NCBI RefSeq assembly: GCF_001748225.1
Contig: NZ_BDFE01000015.1
Span: forward strand, 124,001 to 188,000
DNA from: Desulfoplanes formicivorans
GTDB lineage: Bacteria > Desulfobacterota > Desulfovibrionia > Desulfovibrionales > Desulfomicrobiaceae
DNA length: 64,000 bases
Direction of reading: 5' to 3'
The notes under the pieces were generated by a model. The model was given only the letters and a program-made list of their open reading frames with translations. It was not told the origin of the DNA and did no database searches. How positions within the stretch are numbered: position 1 is the first letter of the stretch; each line of letters begins with the position of its first letter. This document shows positions 1 through 9,433 of this stretch, piece by piece. Both the position numbers and the translations under genes were made by a program.

Positions 1-506
1 ACCACGGCTTCACCCCTGGCCACCAACTTCCCGTTGACCAGGATCTCCAGGGGCTCCCCGGCCAGTTTGTTCAGCTCGATGACCGAACCCTGACCAAGCT
101 GGAGCAGCTCGTTGATCAGAAGCTGGGTGCTTCCGAGCTGAGCACTGACGTTGAGAGGAATATCCAGGATGAAATCTAGGTCCCGTTTGGTCTTTTCCCC
201 TTGGTTTACCTTGGCGTCAGCTGTCAAATTTTTGAATTCATAGTCATGTCCCTGTCGGCTCATGCCTTCCCTACCCCGCTCCTGGGTGAGCTTGTCATGT
301 TCTTCCTGGGCCAGGGCCGCGGCCCACTCATCAGCCAAATCATCCTTCTCAGCCTTGGGTTTATCCGCACTCGGATCCTCTTTGAGAGCTGCCGACCACT
401 GTGCGGCCAGGGCCTCCTCATCCTGACCACTTTCTGCGTCGCCATCCTTTTCCAATGCCTTTGCCCATTCTTCAGCAAGTTTGTCCTGATTGTCCTTATC
501 CGCCAT
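1..506 (-). CDS. fliN: Flagellar motor switch protein FliN (C-terminus beyond window)
   Basis: Part of the flagellar C-ring that binds CheY-P and sets rotation direction. 168 codons are visible; the 3' end lies outside the window. The C-terminal half shows the FliN/SpoA fold sequence (DFILDIPLNVSAQLG, then INELLQLGQGSVIELNKLAGEPLEI). The N-terminal ~70 residues are acidic and hold three related short units (LAEEWAKALE, LAAQWSAALK, LADEWAAALA), an extension not needed for the SpoA fold. The ATG at 506 is preceded by GGAGA. It lies 131 bp downstream of fliM on the same strand, as expected of a flagellar operon. Confidence 0.93.
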   Translation of the reverse strand, partial: MADKDNQDKLAEEWAKALEKDGDAESGQDEEALAAQWSAALKEDPSADKPKAEKDDLADEWAAALAQEEHDKLTQERGREGMSRQGHDYEFKNLTADAKVNQGEKTKRDLDFILDIPLNVSAQLGSTQLLINELLQLGQGSVIELNKLAGEPLEILVNGKLVARGEAV

Positions 507-637
507 ATTTTCTCCTTGGATGAACCATCTCAGCGACTGGTCCACGCCCATACCTTGTCCGGCACGTCATGAGTTCACAGGGATCTACACAGTCTTTCGA
601 AGACAACCCCACTCCTGTGCAATTCGTCAGGTTGCCC

Positions 638-1615
638 CTAAAAATGGGTTTCCTCTTCCTTGAAAATCTGAAAGGCCTTGTTACCTTTGACCACTCCCGG
701 TCTTCCATAAAACTTGAGCACCCCCTGAATCTCTGCCTTGAGCAAATCATCTTCATCCGCATCCAGAAGGATAATGTCCCCCACATCCAGGTTAAGCAAT
801 TGACGACCACTGAGTTGGCAGGTCCCCAAGGTGACATCCATGGTCACCGGAGTTTCCATGAGCCGGTCTTTGAACCTTGAAATCCATGCGTGATCGACCT
901 CAAGTCGTTCCGACTGAAAAGCAGCGTATAATTTGGCCCGAATGGGTTCGATGGTCGCATAGGGCAGGGCAATGAGCATGGACCCAATGGAATTTTCCAA
1001 TTCCACTTCAAAAGAAATAACAACAACCACATCACTGGGGGGGACAATAGTTGCGAATTGAGGATTGATCTCCGATCGTACCAGCTCAATATTCACTTCA
1101 TGCACTGGGCGCCAGGAATCCTCCAGGTTGGTCAGCATAACCTTGACCACAGTGTCAATGATGCGCTGTTCAATAGGGGTGAAATCTCGCCCTTCCACCT
1201 TTGGCTGCGAACCCGCGCCCCCGAAAAAATTTTCCACCAGGGCAAAAACCAGTCTGGTATCCACAATCAAAATGGCGTTTCCCCGCAGGGGCTCAATTTT
1301 GAAAATATTGATGCTGGTGGGCACGGGCAGTGACCGCATAAAGTCCCCGAACTTGGACATGTCAATAGACACGGGATTCACGTCAACCCGCTTGCGTACG
1401 GAATTGGCCAATGCGTTGGAAGCCAAACGCGAAAAGCGATCATTGATGATCTCCAGAACCGGCATGCGCCCACGAATGATGCGATCCTGGTTGGCCAGGT
1501 CAAAGGCGACGATGTCCCCTTCATCCACAGCAATGTCGTCATCAACTTCTATTTCACCGCCTGATAACCCCCGCAACAGGGCATCGACTTCATCCTGGTT
1601 CAGAATCTTGTTCAT
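638..1615 (-). CDS. fliM: Flagellar motor switch protein FliM
   Basis: C-ring protein linking CheY-P binding to the rotor; 325 aa, usual FliM length. The N-terminus has the CheY-binding type peptide (ILNQDEVDALL), followed by the CheC-like middle domain and a C-terminal SpoA domain (VTLGTCQLSGRQLLNLDVGDIILLD). The start is supported by GAGG five bases before ATG. It sits between fliL and fliN in one strand-uniform flagellar block. Confidence 0.95.
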   Translation of the reverse strand: MNKILNQDEVDALLRGLSGGEIEVDDDIAVDEGDIVAFDLANQDRIIRGRMPVLEIINDRFSRLASNALANSVRKRVDVNPVSIDMSKFGDFMRSLPVPTSINIFKIEPLRGNAILIVDTRLVFALVENFFGGAGSQPKVEGRDFTPIEQRIIDTVVKVMLTNLEDSWRPVHEVNIELVRSEINPQFATIVPPSDVVVVISFEVELENSIGSMLIALPYATIEPIRAKLYAAFQSERLEVDHAWISRFKDRLMETPVTMDVTLGTCQLSGRQLLNLDVGDIILLDADEDDLLKAEIQGVLKFYGRPGVVKGNKAFQIFKEEETHF

Positions 1616-1772
1616 ACCGCCTCACAAGGCTTTGGGACGAATCATCAAAAAGGTGCTGGCCGGCTTTTTCATAACGAGATGACAAGGGTGCACAAGCACT
1701 CACACGCTACCGAACATTTCCGGTCACCTCCGGGAACACCACAAGGTGTTCCCCAAGAGCTCGGCCTGCCAC

Positions 1773-2315
1773 CTACTGTATGATAAACTCCGTGAAATAG
1801 ACATTGGACACATTGCCGTTGCCCACGATCTGCCCCAACCGAGAAATGATTTCATTCTTCAGGGCGATCTTGTTTTCCATGGAGGCAAGATCTGAATAGG
1901 ACTTGCTGGAAAGCAACAGCAACAAAGCGTCCTTAATCCGGGGCATGGCCTTTTCCGTTTTTTCAAGAACACTCTTGTTCTTGACCTCTATTTCCAAGGA
2001 CAGCTTGAGATACCGTCGTCCCAACGGATCCGCCAAATTTACAACAAAGGGAGGCATGGAAAAAAGCTGAGGCTGGGAACCGACCTCTTCTGGCGCCTGC
2101 GTGGATGCGGGATCACTTCCATCGGGCACAGCGCTCTGGTCCGCAGGATTTCCCACAGGCATTCCGACAAAATGCTGGTAGGCGAAAAAGCCTCCGGCAC
2201 CCACACCAAGCAACAGCAATAAAAGAATCAGCCACTTCAGAAGACCTGATTTCTTTTTCACTGGAGCCTCGACTTCCTTGTTTATCATATCTGCCACGAC
2301 TCTATCCTTGTTCAT
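1773..2315 (-). CDS. fliL: Flagellar basal body protein FliL
   Basis: Inner-membrane protein that associates with the stator. About 180 aa: a short lysine-rich cytoplasmic tail, one hydrophobic helix (LLKWLILLLLLLGVGAGG), then a periplasmic FliL domain with the family motif SLEIEV and terminal sequence YFTEFIIQ. The start is uncertain: ATG at 2315 is chosen, ATG at 2288 and TTG at 2351 are alternatives, and none has a clear ribosome site. It lies between a MotB-type gene and fliM. Confidence 0.88.
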   Translation of the reverse strand: MNKDRVVADMINKEVEAPVKKKSGLLKWLILLLLLLGVGAGGFFAYQHFVGMPVGNPADQSAVPDGSDPASTQAPEEVGSQPQLFSMPPFVVNLADPLGRRYLKLSLEIEVKNKSVLEKTEKAMPRIKDALLLLLSSKSYSDLASMENKIALKNEIISRLGQIVGNGNVSNVYFTEFIIQ

Positions 2316-2375
2316 GGTATAAGGGAATGCACATGCCGGATATGCCAGCAACAGGCTTCCAGCCTGAGATCCCTG

Positions 2376-3107
2376 CTAAAGATAGGTAAATGAACCGGTC
2401 TTGATCAGAATTTCAATACGTCTGTTTTGGGCACGCCCCTCGGGGGTTGCGTTATCAGCAAGGGGAAAATGCGGGCCGTATCCTGACACGGAAAACCGTT
2501 TGGCCCGCATACCCATGCCCACAAGGGAACGCAAGACTGACATGGCCCGACGTGCCGCGATCTCGTAGTTGTCGATCGTCTTCGCCGGGATGGAATCCGT
2601 ATACCCTGCCAGGTTTACCGAAGCGGTGGTTGTCATCAAAAACCGACCGATTTCATGCACCAGGCTTTCACCTAGCGGCGTAAGAGTGGTCTGGCCCAAA
2701 GGAAACAAAATGCGATCCGTCAAGACAAGTGCCACGCCTTCAGGCCGATTGAGCACCAGCAAATTGTTGTCCAGGGTGCTGCGGGAAATACCCGGCGGCA
2801 GGACCTCGTTGGGAAAAAGGAGATCCTTGATGCGGTCGGGCTTGTTGATGGCGTCGAGGGGATCTTCCAAAAGTTTGCGCAGGATCTCGTACCGGGATTC
2901 GATCCGACCAGCCCCGGGCTCGGTCAACGAACTCACATTGCGCTTAAAAAAGGAGGCCACCTCCATGATAACGGTCTTGTCCATGGACGACATGGACAAA
3001 AGGAGCACAAAAAAGGTCAGCAGCAGGGTCATCAGATCCGAAAAAGTGACCAACCATCCACCGCCGCTGCCTCCCGTGGAGACTCCCCGTTCCCTTTTCC
3101 TCGCCAT
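2376..3107 (-). CDS. OmpA/MotB-family stator-like protein (first copy)
   Basis: 243 aa. N-terminal Gly/Ser-rich tail, then the MotB plug-type helix WLVTFSDLMTLLLTFFVLLLS with the conserved Asp of the ion channel, and a C-terminal OmpA peptidoglycan-binding domain (GYTDSIPAKTIDNYEIAARRA, then GYGPHFPLADNATPEGRAQNRRIEI). ATG at 3107 follows AGGGA. Tandem with a second MotB-type gene just upstream and motA beyond. Pairs of MotB-like proteins next to one MotA are known in delta-proteobacteria; which one is the main stator partner cannot be told here. Confidence 0.9.
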   Translation of the reverse strand: MARKRERGVSTGGSGGGWLVTFSDLMTLLLTFFVLLLSMSSMDKTVIMEVASFFKRNVSSLTEPGAGRIESRYEILRKLLEDPLDAINKPDRIKDLLFPNEVLPPGISRSTLDNNLLVLNRPEGVALVLTDRILFPLGQTTLTPLGESLVHEIGRFLMTTTASVNLAGYTDSIPAKTIDNYEIAARRAMSVLRSLVGMGMRAKRFSVSGYGPHFPLADNATPEGRAQNRRIEILIKTGSFTYL

Positions 3108-3159
3108 TACTGTTCCCTAAGGTGCCGACAACAACCAGCGAACCGCCTGTCAATCACAC

Positions 3160-3996
3160 TCATTTGGCTTGCGTTGCGTTGAAGGTAAAGATGAAATCAT
3201 TATACATGAACCGACCCTCCTGGTGCTGACCGTCACTACCGGCCTTGCGGGCCATCTCATGGCTCCAGTCAGTATTGCGGCGATCCAGGACAAACTCAAC
3301 CCGTCTGTTGGCCCGTCGGCCCTCGGGTGTGGTGTTGGTCGCTCGGGGCCTGAACCTGCCAAAGGCTTCCATGCGAAGTTTTTCAGGCTGGATACCACGG
3401 GCAACAAGGGTTCGGTACACATTTAAAACCCGCTGCAACGAAAGATTCCACGAAAGGTCAACGCCCTTGTCGCTTTGGCCAGCCACATACGCCGAGGAGA
3501 GTTCTGATCGCAGCGATGCCGTGTGTCCTGTTATAAGCAGCGGATATTTCACCTTACGCACAACCGGCACTATCCGCCCAAGGATTTCCAGCCCTCTGGA
3601 CGAAAGATTGCTGCTGCCCGGATCAAAAAGCACTTCGGTATCAACGGAAAAAACCTGGATGAACCGATTGGACTGGAAATCAAAATCCTGGCCGTCATCC
3701 TCCCAGATCAGCTCGCGCAACGGCTCCAGATCTTCGGCAGGTAAATTTTCCAGCGGACCGGACTCCTTGACGGAACCGGCCGCCTTGGTGGTCAAGGGTT
3801 GCACACTACCCGCGCTCGGGCCAAAAGAGCCCATGATGGAACCGATTGATGTCTTGGTCTTACGTTCATCCATGAGTGAGGCCAAGCTGAGCAACAACAC
3901 AAAAAAGGTCAGCAGCAGGGTCATCAGATCCGAAAAGGTGATCAACCATGCGGGGGATCCGTCATCCGACTGAGTGGTAGTACGTTTTCTGCCCAT
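3160..3996 (-). CDS. motB: MotB-family stator protein (second copy, adjacent to motA)
   Basis: 278 aa from ATG 3996, which has AAGG about ten bases upstream. A GTG at 4053 overlaps the motA stop as GTGA and is an alternative, but the family usually begins at MGRKR. The membrane helix WLITFSDLMTLLLTFFVLLLS has the channel Asp. The OmpA domain is less standard than in the neighbouring copy: GHTASLRSE replaces the usual TD pair and there is an inserted stretch before WNLSLQRVLNVYRTL. The end (NRRVEFVLDRRN) is followed by a tail of about 45 residues. Proton- or sodium-driven torque with MotA is inferred. Confidence 0.9.
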   Translation of the reverse strand: MGRKRTTTQSDDGSPAWLITFSDLMTLLLTFFVLLLSLASLMDERKTKTSIGSIMGSFGPSAGSVQPLTTKAAGSVKESGPLENLPAEDLEPLRELIWEDDGQDFDFQSNRFIQVFSVDTEVLFDPGSSNLSSRGLEILGRIVPVVRKVKYPLLITGHTASLRSELSSAYVAGQSDKGVDLSWNLSLQRVLNVYRTLVARGIQPEKLRMEAFGRFRPRATNTTPEGRRANRRVEFVLDRRNTDWSHEMARKAGSDGQHQEGRFMYNDFIFTFNATQAK

Positions 3997-4049
3997 GCAA
4001 AGGTCGCCTTGGCTCCCGTTTTGATATTCGGTCGATGGTTGCCAACCCG

Positions 4050-4805
4050 TCACTCGTTGATGGTACGGCTCTTGGGAGGCAGGTAACTATTGAGCTTTTC
4101 TTGAATTATCCTGGGATTTTCACCTTTAGAAATGGACAAGACACCCTCGAGGATCATTTCACGAATCAGGACTTCTTCCTTGCTCCGCAGCCTCAATTTC
4201 CCGGCCAGGGGGTTGAACACCAAATTCGAGAGGACAGCCCCGTAAAACGTGGTGATCAGGGCAACGGCCATGGAAGGCCCTATGGTGCTTGGATCGTTCA
4301 TGGTCTGGAGCATGAGAATGAGGCCGATGACCGTGCCAATCATGCCCAGAGCCGGGGCAAAGGCCCCCATGACCGAGACCACTTCAGCGCCGTTGCCATG
4401 GCGTTCTTCCAGGTAGGCGATTTCCGTTTCCAATATGTCCCGGATGATCTCCGGCTCCAAACCATCCACCGTGAGCTGAAGTCCCTTTTTGAGATACTCG
4501 TCATCAATCTCCTTGATCACCGGTTCCAGAGAAAGGATGCCTTCTCTGCGGGCACGCTTGGCGTAATCCATGAACTGCTCGATGATTTCGGCCGGGGATT
4601 CAAGTTTGCTGAATATCGTATTCTTGATCACCCCCATCACCCCAAGGACATGGCCCAGAGGATAGTTGATCAGGGTGGCACCAATAGTTCCTCCAACCAC
4701 GATGAGCAGTGAAGGGATGTTGAAAAAAAGGAGAATGCTTTTGCCAATGGCGCCCAGGACAAGACCAAAGGCCAGCAAGATCCCAATTATTGTTGCAAGA
4801 TCCAT
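4050..4805 (-). CDS. motA: Flagellar motor stator protein MotA
   Basis: 251 aa, four predicted membrane segments, with the MotA/TolQ/ExbB domain (GAFAPALGMIGTVIGLILML, then STIGPSMAVALITTFYGAVLSNL). It couples ion flow to rotor torque together with MotB. It is the first gene of the minus-strand flagellar block in this window; its stop lies at the start of the downstream motB region. The C-terminus (SYLPPKSRTINE) is of normal length. Confidence 0.95.
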   Translation of the reverse strand: MDLATIIGILLAFGLVLGAIGKSILLFFNIPSLLIVVGGTIGATLINYPLGHVLGVMGVIKNTIFSKLESPAEIIEQFMDYAKRARREGILSLEPVIKEIDDEYLKKGLQLTVDGLEPEIIRDILETEIAYLEERHGNGAEVVSVMGAFAPALGMIGTVIGLILMLQTMNDPSTIGPSMAVALITTFYGAVLSNLVFNPLAGKLRLRSKEEVLIREMILEGVLSISKGENPRIIQEKLNSYLPPKSRTINE

Positions 4806-4878
4806 GAACCGCTCTGCATGTTAAATTATTGACATTCCCGAAGACCTCAAAAGCAAGAATCAAACCAAACCTAAGGAA

Positions 4879-5802
4879 CTATCCCAATCCCAATCCGGTC
4901 AGAAACTGACGATCTTCGGTCCACCGCGATTTCACCTTGACCCAGAGCTCCAGAAAAACCTTGGAGCCCACAAGCTCAACAATCTCGGGCCGGGCCATGG
5001 ACCCGATTCTTTTCAGGGTGCGCCCGCCCTTGCCGATGATCATGCCCTTGTAACCGGCCTTGGAAACATAAATGGTTGCCACAATGGTGAGCAATCCCGT
5101 TTCCGGATCCTGTTCCCACGCATCAATGTCCACGGCAACATTATAGGGCAGTTCCTCCTGCAGGGTCAGAAACAGTTTTTCCCGGATGATTTCCGTAACC
5201 ATGAACCGCAGGGGAAGGGTGGAAAGCTGATCCTTGTCATACAAGGGCATGCCCTGGGGAAGGGTTGCCACAATCATGTCCATCAGCCGATCCACATTGG
5301 TTCCCTTGACCGCGGATACAGGAAAGACATCCGTGCCCGGCCACTGCTCCTGGCACCGGGCCAGCAAGGAAAAAATCTTTTCCTTGGAAGAGATCTTGTC
5401 GATCTTGTTCAGAACCACGAACAGAGGAAGGCCGGACTTGGCCAGATTTGTGGCCACGGAAGCCAGATCCCTGTCCCATTGTTCGGGTCGCGTGGCATAA
5501 CGCCAGCCATCAAGCATGAGGATGACCATGTCGGCCCCATAAAGGGCCTTCCAGGCCGCATCGACCATGCACCGGTTCAGCCGCAACCGGCTCCGGTGGA
5601 TGCCCGGGGTATCCAGAAACACGATCTGGGCGTCATCCCGGGTATGGATGCCGCTTATCTGGTTTCTCGTGGTCTGGGGCTTGGGGCTGACAATGGCCAC
5701 CTTCTCGCCGATGATGGTATTGAGCAGGGTCGATTTGCCCGCATTGGGGGGGCCGATCAGGGCAACGACACCTGATTTGAACGGTTGTTGATTCTGTTCC
5801 AT
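4879..5802 (-). CDS. era: GTPase Era
   Basis: Ras-like GTPase needed for 30S ribosome assembly and 16S rRNA 3' end maturation. 307 aa. G1 GPPNAGKST, switch region TTRNQISG, G3 DTPG, G4 NKID, and a C-terminal KH domain (IGKGGRTLKRIG). ATG 5802 is preferred over GTG 5808 because AAGGA lies nine bases before it. It is divergent from topA with 137 bp between starts. Confidence 0.96.
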   Translation of the reverse strand: MEQNQQPFKSGVVALIGPPNAGKSTLLNTIIGEKVAIVSPKPQTTRNQISGIHTRDDAQIVFLDTPGIHRSRLRLNRCMVDAAWKALYGADMVILMLDGWRYATRPEQWDRDLASVATNLAKSGLPLFVVLNKIDKISSKEKIFSLLARCQEQWPGTDVFPVSAVKGTNVDRLMDMIVATLPQGMPLYDKDQLSTLPLRFMVTEIIREKLFLTLQEELPYNVAVDIDAWEQDPETGLLTIVATIYVSKAGYKGMIIGKGGRTLKRIGSMARPEIVELVGSKVFLELWVKVKSRWTEDRQFLTGLGLG

Positions 5803-5939
5803 GCACACTGTCCTTGGGTTGTGGGGTCACGGCCGAACGGTCATACCGCTGCCATGGGGATCTGCGCGGTAGCAAGGCAACCCCCTGCCGGGAATTTTTC
5901 CTTGCCCTCGCGCTGGTCCATAGCTATACGCCCCCCATT

Positions 5940-8210
5940 ATGGGAAAAGATTTAATCATAGTCGAGTCACCTGCAAAGGTGAAGACGATCAAAAAGTTTT
6001 TGGGCAAGGGTTATGCTGTAGAAGCCTCTGTGGGACACATCCGCGACCTGCCGACCAAGGTTCTCGGAGTGGACGAGGAACACGATTTTGCGCCGGATTA
6101 TCAGATTATCCCGAGCAAGAAAAAGGTGGTCAGCACATTGCGGGCCGCGGCCAAAAAGGCGGAAACCGTGTATCTCGCCCCGGACCCGGATCGCGAAGGT
6201 GAGGCCATTGCCTGGCACATTGCCGAGGTCATCAAAAAGCAGAACAGCAATCTAAAAAGAATCAGCTTCAACGAGATCACTGCCCGGGCCGTGAAACAGG
6301 CCCTGGCCTCCTCCTCCGAGCTGAACAAACACCTTTTCGACTCCCAGCAGGCCCGACGTATACTCGATCGCATCGTGGGGTACAAGATATCTCCCCTGCT
6401 CTGGAAAAAGGTCAAGCGGGGCATCTCTGCCGGCCGGGTCCAGTCCGTGGCCCTCAGGCTCATTGTAGATCGAGAAAAGGAACGCCAGGCTTTTAAGCCC
6501 GAGGAATTCTGGGTTTTTTCCGTGCTTCTCGAAGGACCCACACCACCGCCTTTTGAATGCCAGCTGTGGAAAGTCGACGGAGCCACCCCCCAAATCGGGT
6601 CGGCCCAACAGGCGCAGGCGCTTGAGCAAGCCATTGCCCAGGCTGATTTCAGCGTCCACAAGGTCGTTGAAAAGGAACGCAAGCGCCAGCCCCGCCCCCC
6701 CTTCATCACTTCCACCCTGCAGCAGGAGGCCAGCAACCGCTTGGGTTTTTCCGCCAAACGAACCATGATGGTCGCCCAGAAGCTCTACGAAGGGGTAGAC
6801 CTGGGGGACCGGGGAACCACGGCCCTTATCACCTACATGCGTACCGACTCCGTGCGCATTTCCGACGAGGCCATGGAAACGGCCAAGTCATGGATCACCC
6901 AAACCCTTGGCCCGGAATATTATCCCGACAAGCCCCGAAGGTTCAAGACCAAGGGCAGCGCCCAGGACGCCCATGAGGCCATCCGGCCCGTTGATCCCCT
7001 GCTCACGCCCCAGGAGGTGGAGCATTTTGTCTCCAGGGAGCAGGCCCGGTTGTACAGCCTCATCTGGGAGCGGTTCATGGCGTCCCAGATGGCTGCCGCC
7101 CGATTCTGGGACACCACGGTCACGGTCAAGGCAGGGGACACCTTGTGGAGAACCAAGGGCGAACGGCTCATCTTTCCCGGGTTTCTCAAGATCATGCACA
7201 AGCCTGCCAGCGAAACAACAGCAGCCGCCAACATCGAACTTCCCCGCCTGGAACAGGGCATGGCCCTTACCATGCGCAAGCTGAACAAGGAGCAGAAGTT
7301 CACCCAGCCCCCGCCGCGGTTTTCCGAGGCATCGCTGGTGCGCAATCTGGAAAAGCTGGGTATTGGCCGCCCATCCACCTACGCGACCATCATTTCCACC
7401 CTCAAGGACCGGGAATACGTGGCCGTAAGCCAGGGCCATTTCGTGCCCACGGACCTGGGCACGGTGGTCAGCGACCTTCTGGTCACCCATTTTGCCCAGC
7501 TCATGGACGTGGACTTTACCGCCCACATGGAAGAGGACCTGGACAAAGTGGCTGAAGGCGGTCGGGACTGGGTGGCCCTGCTTAAGGACTTTGCCAAAGA
7601 TTTCTACCCCACCCTGGACAAGGCCACCAAGGAAATGGCTGCCATCAAGGCGGGACTGGAAACCGATATTCCCTGTCCCAAATGCGCCAAACCCCTGGTC
7701 ATCAAATTCGGCAAAAACGGTCCCTTTCTGGCCTGTTCCGCCTATCCTTCCTGCAATTTCACCAGCAATTATTCCCGAGACGAAAAGGGAACCATCCACA
7801 TTGAAACCGACAAGGACGCCGGCAAAAAAATGGGCACATGCCCCCAGTGCGGCGGCGATCTCATCCTCAAGAAGGCCCGCACAGGAAGCAGGTTCATTGC
7901 CTGCAGCAAGTACCCCGACTGCCGGTACACCCAATCTTTTTCCACGGGTGTTCCCTGCCCCAGAGAGGATTGCAACGGCGAGCTGGTGGAAAAAAGCTCT
8001 CGCAGGGGCAAGGTCTTTTACGCCTGCAACCAGTATCCCAAGTGCGACTATGCCGTCTGGGACTGGCCCGTAGCCGAGACCTGTCCGGATTGCGGATCCA
8101 AGATCCTTGTTCGCAAGACAACCAAATCGCGGGGGCTTCATCTCGCCTGCCCGGAAAAGGGGTGCAAGTACTGGCGCCAGCTTGAAGACCAGGCTGAAGA
8201 TCAGGAGTGA
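5940..8210 (+). CDS. topA: DNA topoisomerase I
   Basis: Type IA topoisomerase relaxing negative supercoils; 756 aa. N-terminal Toprim domain (LIIVESPAKVKTIKKFLG, with DPDREGEAIAWHI), the active-site Tyr in ITYMRTDSVRIS, and four C-terminal zinc-ribbon units, each starting CPKC, CPQC, CPREDC or CPDC. ATG 5940 (MGKDLIIVESPAK) is the family start; the upstream in-frame stretch is not conserved-looking. The next gene starts ten bases after its stop. Confidence 0.97.
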   Translation: MGKDLIIVESPAKVKTIKKFLGKGYAVEASVGHIRDLPTKVLGVDEEHDFAPDYQIIPSKKKVVSTLRAAAKKAETVYLAPDPDREGEAIAWHIAEVIKKQNSNLKRISFNEITARAVKQALASSSELNKHLFDSQQARRILDRIVGYKISPLLWKKVKRGISAGRVQSVALRLIVDREKERQAFKPEEFWVFSVLLEGPTPPPFECQLWKVDGATPQIGSAQQAQALEQAIAQADFSVHKVVEKERKRQPRPPFITSTLQQEASNRLGFSAKRTMMVAQKLYEGVDLGDRGTTALITYMRTDSVRISDEAMETAKSWITQTLGPEYYPDKPRRFKTKGSAQDAHEAIRPVDPLLTPQEVEHFVSREQARLYSLIWERFMASQMAAARFWDTTVTVKAGDTLWRTKGERLIFPGFLKIMHKPASETTAAANIELPRLEQGMALTMRKLNKEQKFTQPPPRFSEASLVRNLEKLGIGRPSTYATIISTLKDREYVAVSQGHFVPTDLGTVVSDLLVTHFAQLMDVDFTAHMEEDLDKVAEGGRDWVALLKDFAKDFYPTLDKATKEMAAIKAGLETDIPCPKCAKPLVIKFGKNGPFLACSAYPSCNFTSNYSRDEKGTIHIETDKDAGKKMGTCPQCGGDLILKKARTGSRFIACSKYPDCRYTQSFSTGVPCPREDCNGELVEKSSRRGKVFYACNQYPKCDYAVWDWPVAETCPDCGSKILVRKTTKSRGLHLACPEKGCKYWRQLEDQAEDQE

Positions 8211-8220
8211 TGTTCATCCC

Positions 8221-9411
8221 ATGCAGGCCGAATTCACACAACGACGCAATCTGCCCGATCCAACCGTGTTGGAACGGTATGCGCGAACCCCGGATATTGG
8301 CCCGAAAATCCTCTTTTTTTCAGGCGGATCTGCCTTGCAGGGCCTTTGCCGGGAGCTTGTCACCTACACCCACAATTCCATTCACCTCATCACCCCGTTC
8401 GACTCGGGCGGGAGCTCGGCTGTGCTGCGCAAAGAATTCGACATGCCCGCCATCGGCGACATCCGCAGCCGGCTCATGGCCCTGGCCGATCGGTCCATGC
8501 GTGGCAATCCCCAGATCAGGGCACTGTTCTCCCACCGACTGCCCAAAAACAGCTCCCAGGGAGCACTTGAGCGCGAAATCCATAAGATGATCTTCGGAGA
8601 TCATCCCATGGTCCGGATCATACCGCGCCCCATGCAAACCATTATCCGGCGCTATATCCGCCGCTTTTACGACAATATGGATCGTTTTTTCGATCTGCGG
8701 GGCGCCAATATCGGCAATCTTGTGCTTACGGGCGGGTTTCTTGCCAATGACCGGGATCTCGAGTCCATTTTGTTCGTGGTTTCCAACCTCATCAAGGTGC
8801 GGGGCCATGTCACGACCATTGTTGACGCCAACCTGCATCTTGGTGCCCGCCTTGCCGATGGCTCACTCGTCCTGGGACAGCATGCCCTCACCGGTAAGGA
8901 AGTCCCCCCCATTGCCAGCCCCATTGCCGATATTTTTTTCTGTTCAAGCCTGGATCATCCCGACAGGGTGACCTGCTCCCTTTCAGACCGGGTGAGCGAT
9001 TTGATCCAAACGGCCGATTTGATCTGTTTTCCCATGGGCAGCTTCTATACCAGCCTGGTGGCCAATCTTCTTCCCCAGGGCGTGGGCAGGGCCATTGGTG
9101 CAGCCACCTGCCCCAAGGTATATATCCCCAGCACCGGGACAGATCCTGAATGCCTGGGCATGAGTGTGGCCGATCAGGTTCGCACCCTGATCCGTTATTT
9201 GTGTCAGGACGATCCCGCCACCATCACCCCCAAGGATGTGTTGGACTTTGTGCTTGTCCATTCGGATCCCCGGGTCTATCCTGGCGGGCTTGACCTAGCC
9301 TTGCTGCACAACCTGCCCCTGCACATTCTGTCCACCCAGCTGGTGAACCCGGACAAGGGGGCAGCCATCAATGCCGCCACGCTGGCCGACATCCTGGTAT
9401 CCATGGCATGA
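8221..9411 (+). CDS. CofD-like protein of the GAK type
   Basis: 396 aa, CofD/YvcK-like 2-phospho-L-lactate transferase fold: N-terminal ILFFSGGSALQGLCREL, then TPFDSGGSSAVLR, and later LVLTGGF and FPMGSFYTSLVANLLP. It resembles the CofD-like member of the so-called GAK gene set of delta-proteobacteria, whose chemistry is not established. The other members of that set (ATP-grasp, kinase) are not in this window. ATG 8221 is the first in-frame ATG after the topA stop; AGGAG at 8203-8207 is thirteen bases away, so translation may be partly coupled to topA. Confidence 0.82.
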   Translation: MQAEFTQRRNLPDPTVLERYARTPDIGPKILFFSGGSALQGLCRELVTYTHNSIHLITPFDSGGSSAVLRKEFDMPAIGDIRSRLMALADRSMRGNPQIRALFSHRLPKNSSQGALEREIHKMIFGDHPMVRIIPRPMQTIIRRYIRRFYDNMDRFFDLRGANIGNLVLTGGFLANDRDLESILFVVSNLIKVRGHVTTIVDANLHLGARLADGSLVLGQHALTGKEVPPIASPIADIFFCSSLDHPDRVTCSLSDRVSDLIQTADLICFPMGSFYTSLVANLLPQGVGRAIGAATCPKVYIPSTGTDPECLGMSVADQVRTLIRYLCQDDPATITPKDVLDFVLVHSDPRVYPGGLDLALLHNLPLHILSTQLVNPDKGAAINAATLADILVSMA

Positions 9412-9433
9412 GGCCATGGCTGCAGCACCTCCT

